NCBI GenBank assembly: GCA_902627645.1
Contig: CACOJX010000002.1
Span: 1-64,000, forward strand
From: an uncultured Pelagibacteraceae bacterium
GTDB lineage: Bacteria > Pseudomonadota > Alphaproteobacteria > Pelagibacterales > Pelagibacteraceae
DNA length: 64,000 bases
Direction of reading: 5' to 3'
In this document: piece by piece, positions 25,666 to 33,504 of the stretch
Layout: every line of letters begins with the position of its first letter
Numbering within the stretch: the stretch's first letter is position 1
Made by a program: the position numbers and the translations under genes
Notes under the pieces: generated by a model
Seen by the model: the letters and a program-made list of their open reading frames with translations, nothing else
The model's database searches: none
Told to the model about the DNA's origin: nothing

Positions 25666-25935
25666 ATGCAGGGAACAAAATTTCAATTAAAAGTCTGGAA
25701 ATACCTTAAAACTATACCAAAAGGTAAAGTAAAAACCTATAAACAGGTGGCTATTGGCATAAAAAGACCTAAATCGGCTCGTGCTGTAGCTAATGCTTGT
25801 GCTAAAAACCCATATGCTCCAAAAATACCCTGTCATAGAGTGATTAGAACTGATGGGGCTCTTGGAGGCTACTCTGGGAGAGGTGGAATTAAGCAAAAGC
25901 TCAAATTACTTAGGTCTGAAAAGGTAGAAATTTAG
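25666..25935 (+). CDS. ogt: Methylated-DNA-protein cysteine methyltransferase, single-domain form
   Basis: This 89-residue protein is the DNA-binding catalytic domain of O6-alkylguanine-DNA alkyltransferase. It has G-T-K-F-Q-L-K-V-W at the start, R-A-V-A-N-A-C-A-K-N-P, the suicide cysteine Cys56 in P-C-H-R-V, and L-G-G-Y-S-G-R-G-G-I-K-Q-K. The N-terminal domain of Ada-C/Ogt enzymes (about 70-80 residues) is missing. Because the cysteine is present it is not an alkyltransferase-like (ATL) protein. Its TAG stop is part of a terminator hairpin. Confidence 0.92.
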   Translation: MQGTKFQLKVWKYLKTIPKGKVKTYKQVAIGIKRPKSARAVANACAKNPYAPKIPCHRVIRTDGALGGYSGRGGIKQKLKLLRSEKVEI

Positions 25936-25955
25936 CCCTATTTTTAGGCTTTTTT
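25934..25955 (+). terminator. Rho-independent terminator after the methyltransferase gene
   Basis: AGCC(C)TA pairs with TAGGCT around a short T-rich loop, with one bulged C, and is followed by a run of six T. The hairpin begins inside the TAG stop codon of the methyltransferase gene. Confidence 0.65.
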
Positions 25956-26036
25956 GCATTAAAAAAGTAAGTAAAATCAACGTTTTTTGATTTTTTTAAT
26001 TGATTTCATATAAATTAGCAAAGTTCACCCTTCAGT

Positions 26037-26095
26037 TGTACCATATTTGAGGCTTTACTTAAAATAGACCCCTCTATGGCCGTTTAAATGGTATA
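26037..26095. ncRNA. Candidate structured RNA (nested foldback), family unknown
   Basis: Three nested helices are visible. The outer helix is TGTACCAT (26037-26044) with ATGGTATA (26088-26095), 8 bp including one G-U. The middle helix is GGC (26051-26053) with GCC (26079-26081). The inner hairpin is ATAGA (26064-26068) and TCTAT (26073-26077) around a CCCC loop. The fold is symmetric, so the strand is undecided. No known family is recognised and no promoter is assigned. Confidence 0.35.
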
Positions 26096-26179
26096 TTCAA
26101 TTAGTGCATCGCTCTACTATTCAACTATATCAACACTTTTAGACCACCCTATTTTTCAATCAATTTAATATTTGGTATG

Positions 26180-26213
26180 GTTAAAAAAGCTTAATTTTAT
26201 TAGTTTTTTTAAC
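26180..26213. terminator. AT-rich hairpin, possible bidirectional terminator
   Basis: GTTAAAAAAGCT (26180-26191) and AGTTTTTTTAAC (26202-26213) pair over 12 positions with a single G-U, around a 10-nt loop. A- and T-runs on both arms would let it end transcripts from either side. It lies between convergent genes, though 174 bp from the nearest stop codon. Confidence 0.4.
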
Positions 26214-26387
26214 ATTTTTCATTATTTAGCAAAAACTGAGAACCTATTAAAGCAATTATGTGTGTTTATATTCTAGATCAGCCTTAATTTTATAATATTT
26301 TATATTTTAAAAAAATATAATAAAAACAACAATTTAAATCAGATACTTAATGTAATACTTTAGATATTAGTAAATAAATAATACCTA

Positions 26388-27239
26388 TTATTTTACTTTT
26401 TTAACTAAGTTTTCTCTTCTAGAGATGTAGATTCCACTTAATACAATAATAAATAATCCTAAGAAAGTCCAATTATCAGGGAAATCGCTAAAGAAATAAT
26501 AACCTATAATGATGTTTGTAATGATCTCAAAATAACTAAATGGAGCTAATTTAGAAGCATCAGCATATTTGAGAGACAGTATTAAGAATAAATGTCCTAT
26601 GCAGGCAAATATACCTATGGCAGCCATCATAGACCACTGATTTAAGCTAGGTTTAACCCATACAAATGGCATTACAGTGGATATAATTATGGCCCCTACT
26701 ACACCAGTTAACAATAAAGTTAATAAGGGGTTGTCTGAGGTACTTAGTTTACGAGTAATGATTAAATAAAACCCATACATTACACCTGTTCCAAGAGCAG
26801 CTATACTTGCTAAGTTAATTTCAACAAAACCTGGTCTTATAACTACCAAAGAACCTATAAAACCTATAATTACTGCAGACCATCGTCTAAACCCTACTTT
26901 CTCACCTAAAAAAATTGGAGAAAACGCTGTAACAATTAAAGGAGCAACAAAAGCTAAAGTTAATGCTTTGGCTAAAGAGATTACTGAGATTGCATAAAAG
27001 AAACAAATGTTAGCTGTTAAAAGAATTAAACCTCTTATCAACTGTAATTTTGGTTTATCAGTCCATACAAGGTTTTTTCGAAAAAAGAAAAACATAATTG
27101 GAAAAGTGAATGCAACAGTAAAGAAATATCTTGCCCATGTAATTTGTAACACTGGAAGATCTGCACTTAAGTATTTTGCAAATCCATCCATTATTGGAAG
27201 CATTACCCATGCTAAAAGATTAAATATTATAGCCTTCAT
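26388..27239 (-). CDS. DMT-superfamily transporter (EamA domain)
   Basis: This 283-residue integral membrane protein has ten hydrophobic segments arranged as two EamA repeats, each with the family features (G-x-x-x-x-x-A-x-x-x-L at the start, E-x-x-x-x-x-x-W near the repeat end). Such carriers export amino acids, metabolites or drugs; the substrate cannot be assigned. It sits 18 bp downstream of the AEC transporter gene on the same strand, so the two may form one transcript. Its end faces the long gene-free gap. Confidence 0.85.
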   Translation of the reverse strand: MKAIIFNLLAWVMLPIMDGFAKYLSADLPVLQITWARYFFTVAFTFPIMFFFFRKNLVWTDKPKLQLIRGLILLTANICFFYAISVISLAKALTLAFVAPLIVTAFSPIFLGEKVGFRRWSAVIIGFIGSLVVIRPGFVEINLASIAALGTGVMYGFYLIITRKLSTSDNPLLTLLLTGVVGAIIISTVMPFVWVKPSLNQWSMMAAIGIFACIGHLFLILSLKYADASKLAPFSYFEIITNIIIGYYFFSDFPDNWTFLGLFIIVLSGIYISRRENLVKKVK

Positions 27240-27257
27240 ATATATGAAGGATATAGA

Positions 27258-28160
27258 TTAATTAAAGTATTTTAAAGCAAAGAATACAACAATTGGGATT
27301 GTTATAAAAGACATCAGAGTTGATACAACAATAGTACTTGCAACACTATCAACTATTTTTTTGGGTGAATATATTGAAGCCACAAGATAATTAAGAACAG
27401 CACTTGGCATAGAGCATTGTATTAATAAAACACCTGCAGCAAAACCTTCCAAATTAAAATATAAGATTAATAAATAACCAATTATAGGGCCAACTATTAC
27501 TCGTCCTATAGATGAAAATATTGCCTTATTAAGTGAAAAAACTTTTAACCTTGTCAATGCTATACCTAATGACATCAAGATTAGGAATATCGTTGCATAC
27601 ATAAGTAAAAAAGTAGTATTTTCAACAAATCCTGGGAGCTCTACATCATAATAAAGTAAAAATATTGAAATTAAAATTGCATAAAACGGGGGACTTTTAA
27701 GAATAACATTTATACTAAATTTTCTATCAGCTAAAAATACACCTAATGTAAAATGGCATAAGATAATTAGAGCGGATATCGCCGCTGAAACACCGAGACC
27801 CTGTGCACCATATGCAAATAAACAAATTGGTAAACCCATATTACCTGTATTAGGCATTGTTAATGGCGGAAGTTCTCTAATAATATCTTTAGTATTAAGT
27901 AGATATAATATTATTATTCCAGTAATCATAAATAAAATAATAGCTATTGCATAATACCAAAAATAATTTATGAAAATATTGAATGATATATTAACTGGAT
28001 TTAAAGCATATATTATCATTGCAGGAGTACCTACGTTAGCAGCAAAATTAGTGATAAAAGTTGTATCAATTTTTGGATTTTTTTTACCAAGATAATAACC
28101 AATACCCACTACAAAAAATACTGGAAATAAAACCTCAAAAAGTTTTATATAAATTTCCAT
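27258..28160 (-). CDS. AEC-family transporter (auxin efflux carrier type)
   Basis: This 300-residue protein has about ten membrane helices in two bundles separated by a short loop. It has the AEC features F-x-x-V-G-I-G-Y-Y-L-G-K near the start, M-P-N-T-G-N-M-G-L-P in the first half (non-helical substrate-site motif), and Q-C-S-M-P-S-A-V-L in the second. Bacterial members move small organic acids such as malonate or malate, but this substrate is unknown. The start codon overlaps the stop of the upstream glycosyltransferase by one base. Confidence 0.85.
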   Translation of the reverse strand: MEIYIKLFEVLFPVFFVVGIGYYLGKKNPKIDTTFITNFAANVGTPAMIIYALNPVNISFNIFINYFWYYAIAIILFMITGIIILYLLNTKDIIRELPPLTMPNTGNMGLPICLFAYGAQGLGVSAAISALIILCHFTLGVFLADRKFSINVILKSPPFYAILISIFLLYYDVELPGFVENTTFLLMYATIFLILMSLGIALTRLKVFSLNKAIFSSIGRVIVGPIIGYLLILYFNLEGFAAGVLLIQCSMPSAVLNYLVASIYSPKKIVDSVASTIVVSTLMSFITIPIVVFFALKYFN

Positions 28161-30277
28161 TAATTAATAGATTCCCAAAAATATTTTTTTTTAATATTAA
28201 AAGATTTGTTAATTATAAATTCAGCTATATTTGTAGAATTAAAATACTTGAAATATTTCTTTTTTCCTTGTCTAGCAATTTTATTTCTTAAAATATTATC
28301 ATTACTAAATTTAATGATTTTTTCAGAAAGATCATTGACGTTTTTGTATAAAATAATTTCATCTTTAGTAAAAAAATTACCAATTTTTGTATTTTCATCA
28401 ATCATGACAAGTAATCCGTTACCAATTAATTGTGAAAATCTATCGCTACTATAGTATTTCGCAGGTTTACCCTGGCTTAAATTTAAACCTATCTTACATT
28501 GAGAAATAGCTAATAAATAATTATCCGCCCAAATAGGTTGAATATTATTCATTCCATACAAATCAAATCTTATGTTTGGTGTAATATCTATTAATTCATT
28601 TATAAATGTCTCTCTTTGATCAAATTTCCCTTTTTTTAATATACCTCGATGAACACCGTGGCTCATTGCAAAAAAAACATCATTATTAAAAAATTTATTT
28701 TTGTAATTTTCTAATCTCTCGAAAGACTCATCAACTGGATTAGGCATATAAAAAACCTTATGTTTTTTATTTAGTTTTAAAGATTTTGGATCAGTTGTAC
28801 AAAAACTCGCATCCATTAAATCTATTTTATCAAGAAATCGTTTTTTATTATTTATCCATTCACTATCCATTCTATCAAGAAACCATTGTGCCATTTTAAT
28901 ATTTGGATAATTTTTCTTAATATATTCTAAAGTTTCTTTTTTAATTAGATCCGCATGACCCAAAATTAATATGTCGGGTACATAATTTGAAATTACTTCT
29001 AAAAGTTTTTTATTTAATCTTTTAGATCCATTAAGGTCATTAATATTTCGATAATAACTTACAATATCTCTATCACTAAATTCTAAAACACTATGATTTA
29101 GTCTAATAAAACCATTATTTAATCTTTTACCAGTATTATAAAAAAGTCTTCCGTTGTGTCTTTCATTAAAGTTGGTAACGTGTAAAATTTTTATTCTATT
29201 TTTAAGTTTATTTTTTTGAAAATTTATAATTAATTTTTTTGTAATTAATTCACGATAATTATCTATACGTTTACTAATAAATTTATCAGTCAAATAAAAA
29301 TTTTCAATAGACTCTTTTTGTAAGAGTTTTAATTTTTTTTTATCAATTATTAAATTTTCAATAGCATCGAACAAAGTTTTTGATTTTAGATTTCTTAAAA
29401 TTATTCCATTAGTAATGGTTTCGGGAAGACCGCCTCTATTAGAAATTATTACAGCGCATCCTCTACTTGCAGCCTCTAAACTTGTTCTACCGAACGGCTC
29501 CTCCCACCTAGAACATGCAACAGCGATACTAGATTTTTTAAAAGTTTCTAAAACTTTTTTATGATCTTGAAAACCTAAATTTTTTAAGTTTTTATGACTT
29601 AATATAATTTTTTCTCTAGGTTCATCACCAATAACTAAGGACTTCCAATTTGGATATTTATTTAATATTTTTGTAATAGCTTCTCCAAAAATATCATAAC
29701 CTTTTGCTGAATTTAATTTACCAACAAATGTTATTAATTTTTCTTTTTTAGATAGATCAATTTTTGTTTTATTTATTGATTGATGAATAACCTCAAGTTT
29801 TTTTGATTTATGGTAGAAATTTTTTAGATCTTTTAGAAATTGTTTTTTTGACCATTCACTATTAAATATAATTTTTGAGCAAGTGCTGAGTAAATTAACT
29901 CTTTCATTGACTGATTTAGATCCTATCATAGTAATTGGATCATTATGAAAATATAATACTAAATTAGATTTTAATTGAACTAATTGTTCTATGTAGATTG
30001 GTCTATTGTGTATTTCAATTATATCAGGATTTATTTTTTTTTGAATTTCTAAGAATTTAGACACATATTCTTTAGATTGACTTCTTAAAATTTTTCTTTT
30101 TAAATCAATATTTACATAATTTTTTGAAAGTTTTTTTTTATGACTTGTAGATCCATAAATAATGACCTCATTCTTATATTTACTTAATTTATTTGTAGAA
30201 CTCACAAAAATAGATACTGCACCAGGATATGTTGGAGAATAATTTTCTTTATAAGGTAAAAGTATTGATACTTTCAT
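28160..30277 (-). CDS. Two-domain glycosyltransferase (GT4 fused to a CgeB-like domain)
   Basis: This 705-residue cytoplasmic protein looks like two fused glycosyltransferase units. Residues 1 to about 345 form a GT4-type GT-B enzyme: a Rossmann N-terminus, F-V-G-K-L-N-S-A-K-G-Y-D at the donor-domain start, and E-E-P-F-G-R-T-S-L-E-A-A-S-R-G, the E-x7-E donor motif. Residues from about 365 resemble CgeB/DUF3880-like glycosyltransferases: L-H-V-T-N-F, W-F-L-D-R-M-D-S-E-W, and Y-Y-S-S-D-R-F-S-Q-L-I-G-N-G-L near the end. It probably builds a surface polysaccharide; acceptor and sugar are unknown. It overlaps the GIY-YIG gene by 4 bp. Confidence 0.8.
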   Translation of the reverse strand: MKVSILLPYKENYSPTYPGAVSIFVSSTNKLSKYKNEVIIYGSTSHKKKLSKNYVNIDLKRKILRSQSKEYVSKFLEIQKKINPDIIEIHNRPIYIEQLVQLKSNLVLYFHNDPITMIGSKSVNERVNLLSTCSKIIFNSEWSKKQFLKDLKNFYHKSKKLEVIHQSINKTKIDLSKKEKLITFVGKLNSAKGYDIFGEAITKILNKYPNWKSLVIGDEPREKIILSHKNLKNLGFQDHKKVLETFKKSSIAVACSRWEEPFGRTSLEAASRGCAVIISNRGGLPETITNGIILRNLKSKTLFDAIENLIIDKKKLKLLQKESIENFYLTDKFISKRIDNYRELITKKLIINFQKNKLKNRIKILHVTNFNERHNGRLFYNTGKRLNNGFIRLNHSVLEFSDRDIVSYYRNINDLNGSKRLNKKLLEVISNYVPDILILGHADLIKKETLEYIKKNYPNIKMAQWFLDRMDSEWINNKKRFLDKIDLMDASFCTTDPKSLKLNKKHKVFYMPNPVDESFERLENYKNKFFNNDVFFAMSHGVHRGILKKGKFDQRETFINELIDITPNIRFDLYGMNNIQPIWADNYLLAISQCKIGLNLSQGKPAKYYSSDRFSQLIGNGLLVMIDENTKIGNFFTKDEIILYKNVNDLSEKIIKFSNDNILRNKIARQGKKKYFKYFNSTNIAEFIINKSFNIKKKYFWESIN

Positions 30278-30534
30278 TTTTTTTCTAAAAAGTTATATTT
30301 AATCTTATTTCTCAATTTGCGGTTTATTTTTAACTCATATTCTTTTTTCATTGCAATTGATTTGGTAGAATATTTTTTTGAATAAATTAATTTCCAATGT
30401 TTGCCTTTTGTAAATTTTGCACCTTTTGACGTATTATGCAATGAAAGACGATTATTTATATTTTTTGTATATCCTACATAAGAAATATGTCTATTTTTTA
30501 GCTTAGATATTAGCATATAGACAAAAAAAGACAT
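30274..30534 (-). CDS. GIY-YIG nuclease-superfamily protein (UPF0213-like)
   Basis: This 86-residue single-domain protein has V-Y-M-L near the start, Y-V-G-Y-T at about 20-24 (the YIG half), the conserved Arg in N-N-R-L-S-L-H-N, and a Glu in K-K-E-Y-E-L-K. This is the pattern of short UhbQ/YhbQ-like proteins; their cellular role is not settled, and DNA cleavage or repair is assumed from the fold. It lies 5 bp beyond the 3' end of tRNA-Glu and overlaps the glycosyltransferase gene, so it probably shares that transcript. Confidence 0.85.
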   Translation of the reverse strand: MSFFVYMLISKLKNRHISYVGYTKNINNRLSLHNTSKGAKFTKGKHWKLIYSKKYSTKSIAMKKEYELKINRKLRNKIKYNFLEKK

Positions 30535-30538
30535 TTTT

Positions 30539-30613
30539 TGGCGGTCCCTAGGGGAATCGAACCCCTCTTTCGAGGATGAAAACCACGTGTCCTAACCGAT
30601 AGACGAAGGGACC
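30539..30613 (-). tRNA. tRNA-Glu (anticodon TTC)
   Basis: A cloverleaf is seen on the minus strand with acceptor stem GGTCCCT/AGGGACC, encoded CCA at 30539-30541, a GTCT/GGAC D-stem and an AGGGG/CCCCT T-stem. The anticodon TTC is opposite 30578-30580. The anticodon stem CGTGG/CCTCG contains one T-T mismatch in the middle, which is unusual. It is the only glutamate tRNA in this window. Confidence 0.95.
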
Positions 30614-30655
30614 AAAATTGTGTTTTTTATTGTATAAATAAATATTAATCAAGCT

Positions 30656-31600
30656 TTATTCAATTTTTTGTTTTTTTCTTATTATTTTTTTCAACCCTGT
30701 TGATTTATGTGTAATAAGTGTTTCTGATATAAATTCATTATTTATCAATTCAATTCCAGACACTAGATCACCAGTGGTAATACCTGTCGCACAAAATATA
30801 GAATCACCTGTTACAATTTCATCTAACTGGTACTTCTTATTGAAATCTTTAATACCCATTTTTTTTGCTCTTTCTTTATCATCGTTGGTCTCAAATAAAA
30901 ATCTTCCTTGAAAAAAACAATTAAAAGAATCTAAGGCTGAAGCAGCCAAAACTCCTTCAGGCCCACCACCAATACCTAAAAAAAGATCAACTCCATATTT
31001 TTCATCAGTCACTAAAAGAGCTCCTGAAACATCACCATCAGTGATTAATTTCAGATTCACACCAATTTTTTTTAAATCCTCAATTATCTTCTTGTGTCTT
31101 GGTCTATCCAAAATACACGTAGTTATATCCTTGGGTTTTTTACTTTTATAATCACATAAATTATAAATATTGTCTTTTATTGTAAAATCTAGATCGACAA
31201 CTCCTTTCTCACTTACCTTTGCTGAAATCTTATTCATATAAGTTTCCGGAGCATTAAATAAATTTGATCTACCAGATACAGCGATAACTGATAAGGCTCC
31301 TGGCAAATTATTTGCTGCAAAATTTGTTCCCTCCAGTGGATCAACAGCTATATCTAATTTTGGACCTTTCTTGGATCCTAATTTTTCACCAATATATAAC
31401 ATCGGTGCTTTGTCTAGCTCCCCTTCCCCAATTACAATTTCTCCATCCATATCAATTTTATTTAATTCTATTCGCATTGAGTCAACTGCTGCTTTATCAG
31501 CAGCTTTTTTATCTTTTTTACCAACAAAATAAGAAGAACATAAGGCTGCTCTACTTGATACAGTCAAAATTAAGTCTTCAAATTTTTTTTCTAATATCAC
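30656..31600 (-). CDS. glpX: Fructose-1,6-bisphosphatase, class II
   Basis: This 314-residue GlpX-type enzyme converts fructose-1,6-bisphosphate to fructose-6-phosphate in gluconeogenesis. It has an early G-E-G-E-L-D-K-A-P-M-L-Y metal-site segment near 58-69, D-P-L-E-G-T near 87-92, and G-G-G-P-E-G-V-L-A-A near 205-214. The length is normal. The start overlaps the stop of the SbmA-like gene by one base. Only this class of FBPase is visible here. Confidence 0.94.
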   Translation of the reverse strand: MILEKKFEDLILTVSSRAALCSSYFVGKKDKKAADKAAVDSMRIELNKIDMDGEIVIGEGELDKAPMLYIGEKLGSKKGPKLDIAVDPLEGTNFAANNLPGALSVIAVSGRSNLFNAPETYMNKISAKVSEKGVVDLDFTIKDNIYNLCDYKSKKPKDITTCILDRPRHKKIIEDLKKIGVNLKLITDGDVSGALLVTDEKYGVDLFLGIGGGPEGVLAASALDSFNCFFQGRFLFETNDDKERAKKMGIKDFNKKYQLDEIVTGDSIFCATGITTGDLVSGIELINNEFISETLITHKSTGLKKIIRKKQKIE

Positions 31601-32592
31601 TATTTAACTGTTTCGATAGAACGGTTTATTTCTAATTTTGCTTCAAATTCTCTTAATCTCTTCCACACAGAAATCAATTCAACAATAATCGGCCAACTTC
31701 TTACAAGATACTGAAGAGAGGTTTCAACTCGTCCAAAAGCTCTTATGATTTGTTGAACAAAACCTAAGGTGATAGCGCCTGTTACAATAGTTGGTGCTAA
31801 AGCTAGATATGGGACAATAACCATACCTTGTAGGTAACTCCACTTGACTGCATTGAAATAAAGATAATGAAAATACATTCTGTAATGAATTTTTCTAACA
31901 CCTCCATAAAGATCAGTTATTTTTTCTGGTTTTGCGCTCTCTTTAAAATCCTCACCAAGAACAAGTTCTTTTCTATATGCGGCTTCTTCTTTTTGAATAT
32001 CGTATTCTATACCAGGTAACTTAATTCCAACACTTGCTAGTAATAACGTTCCACCCAATGCAGATAAGATAGCAACCCATACTAAAGCATGATCTACTTC
32101 GCCTATCCACGGAAGAACTGTTATGCTTTTAGACAAACCCCATAATATTGGAGTGAAAGCGATTAATGTCATTAAACTTCTTAATAATTCCGCACCTAAC
32201 CCCTCCATTATTCTTGCAAATTTAAGTGTATCTTCTTGGACCCTTTGTGATGCTCCCTCAATGGATGAAGCATCATTCCAATAATCATGATAATAATCAG
32301 CCATTGCAGTTCTCCATCTGAATGTCCAATGACTTGTAAAATAATCACTAAAAATTACTACAAGAATGTATACAGCTGCTATTTTTGCAAACGTGAATAA
32401 ATAAGCAATAAATTCTTTTTCTGTAACCGAGTTTGGTTCTGTTAAAGCTTTTTGTAATGTGTCATAAAATTCTCCAAACCATTCATTAATTCTTACATCA
32501 AGTTGTACTTGGTACCAAGTAGCTAATAAAATTACTAATGTGCCACCAATACTCCATAAAAACCATTTTTTTTGAGTAAAAAATTTAAACAT
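31600..32592 (-). CDS. SbmA/BacA-like inner-membrane peptide transporter
   Basis: This 330-residue protein matches the SbmA/BacA family: W-Y-Q-V-Q-L-D-V-R-I-N-E-W-F-G-E-F-Y near residue 27, H-W-T-F-R-W-R-T-A-M near 88, N-P-x-Q-R-V-Q-E-D-like Q-R-V-Q-E-D-T-L-K-F, and F-G-R-V-E-T-S-L-Q-Y-L near the end. The family uses the proton gradient to import peptides and peptide-like antibiotics and lacks an ATPase domain. About six to eight helices are visible. It is followed by glpX, with which it shares one base. Confidence 0.88.
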   Translation of the reverse strand: MFKFFTQKKWFLWSIGGTLVILLATWYQVQLDVRINEWFGEFYDTLQKALTEPNSVTEKEFIAYLFTFAKIAAVYILVVIFSDYFTSHWTFRWRTAMADYYHDYWNDASSIEGASQRVQEDTLKFARIMEGLGAELLRSLMTLIAFTPILWGLSKSITVLPWIGEVDHALVWVAILSALGGTLLLASVGIKLPGIEYDIQKEEAAYRKELVLGEDFKESAKPEKITDLYGGVRKIHYRMYFHYLYFNAVKWSYLQGMVIVPYLALAPTIVTGAITLGFVQQIIRAFGRVETSLQYLVRSWPIIVELISVWKRLREFEAKLEINRSIETVK

Positions 32593-32874
32593 TTATTTTA
32601 AAAAGTTGTCAGCGTAGGATTTTTTTACAATTTTTCTTTTTTTAGGTTCTATAATTTCTATTTCAATTTTATTTTTTTTTGCATACTCTAAAGCAAGCTC
32701 TTTTGAAGAAAATTCCAAATCAAGTTCAGATAACGTGTCATTAGAACTTTCCCATCCCATTAAAGGATTTGTTGTTGGATCTTTTGTTTCGAATTGAAGT
32801 AACCATTTTACTGTTTTACCCAATCCTGACTGCATAGGGCTTTTATTAGGTATATATAAAATTGCTTTTCTCAT
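32593..32874 (-). CDS. Complex I accessory subunit, NDUFS4-like (ETC complex I conserved region)
   Basis: This 93-residue protein matches the bacterial form of the 18-kDa complex I subunit: K-A-I-L-Y-I-P-N-K-S-P-M-Q-S-G-L-G-K-T, N-P-L-M-G-W-E-S-S-N-D-T-L, and F-S-S-K-E-L-A-L-E-Y-A. In mitochondria the homologue stabilises the NADH-binding arm; alphaproteobacteria carry the same small subunit outside the nuo operon. Its start lies 2 bp downstream of the tRNA-Pro CCA end, and its stop directly precedes the SbmA-like gene. Confidence 0.9.
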   Translation of the reverse strand: MRKAILYIPNKSPMQSGLGKTVKWLLQFETKDPTTNPLMGWESSNDTLSELDLEFSSKELALEYAKKNKIEIEIIEPKKRKIVKKSYADNFLK

Positions 32875-32876
32875 AA

Positions 32877-32953
<77 letters not shown>

Positions 32954-33047
32954 AATGATGTACTAATACAGAAGTTATTGATATTTTCAATGAATAAAGC
33001 ATTCAAAAATAAAAGAATTTTAATAAAAATCTGATATATAAGAATGC

Positions 33048-33503
33048 ATGATTATCACATGTCCTTCTTGTAGTAAAAAATTTGAAATAGAAGCAGCTTT
33101 AATTCCCGAAAAAGGTCGTACTCTCCAATGTGGATCATGTAGTCATCACTGGTTTTATAAAAGAGATCAAAAACAAGAATTTATTGAAGAAACTCTAAAA
33201 GTTGAACCTAAAGAAGAAATTATTGAAATTGATAGACCAATCAAAAAAAAAGAAAAAAAAAAATATGTTTCAAATGAAGATCTTCCAGTTGTTTATAAGA
33301 AAAAACTTAATGCAAGTAATATTATATTCAAAATATTTGGTTATTTAATTGTCTTTATAATAAGTATTGTTGCAATAATAATATTCTTAGATACGTTCAA
33401 AAATAACCTTATATCGGTTTTTCCTGAGTTAGAATTAATACTTTACAATCTATTTGAGACAATTAAAGATATAAAATTATTTTTAATAGATCTAATAAAA
33501 TAA
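33048..33503 (+). CDS. MJ0042-type zinc-ribbon protein with one membrane helix
   Basis: This 151-residue protein begins with a zinc ribbon (I-T-C-P-S-C-S-K-K-F...L-Q-C-G-S-C-S-H-H-W, four cysteines within residues 4-31) typical of the alphaproteobacterial MJ0042/zf-CHCC family. A charged, Glu/Lys-rich linker of about 60 residues leads to one hydrophobic helix near 105-122 and a short tail. The ribbon would face the cytoplasm. The function is unknown. It precedes nhaA by 1 bp. An out-of-frame ATG at 33044 was ignored. Confidence 0.8.
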   Translation: MIITCPSCSKKFEIEAALIPEKGRTLQCGSCSHHWFYKRDQKQEFIEETLKVEPKEEIIEIDRPIKKKEKKKYVSNEDLPVVYKKKLNASNIIFKIFGYLIVFIISIVAIIIFLDTFKNNLISVFPELELILYNLFETIKDIKLFLIDLIK

Positions 33504-33504
33504 G

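Larger units (their letters stand above)
25936..26387. other. 452-bp gene-free gap between convergent genes
   Basis: This is the only stretch over 300 bp without a protein gene. I found no convincing frame on either strand and no similarity to a tRNA or a known RNA family. The flanking genes converge (methyltransferase on plus, DMT transporter on minus), so promoters for them are not expected here. The part at about 26020-26160 is less AT-rich than the rest. Inside lie a nested foldback (26037-26095) and a long AT-rich hairpin (26180-26213); the rest is low-complexity AT. In a genome with such short gaps this spacing suggests a non-coding RNA or remains of an inserted element. Confidence 0.6.
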
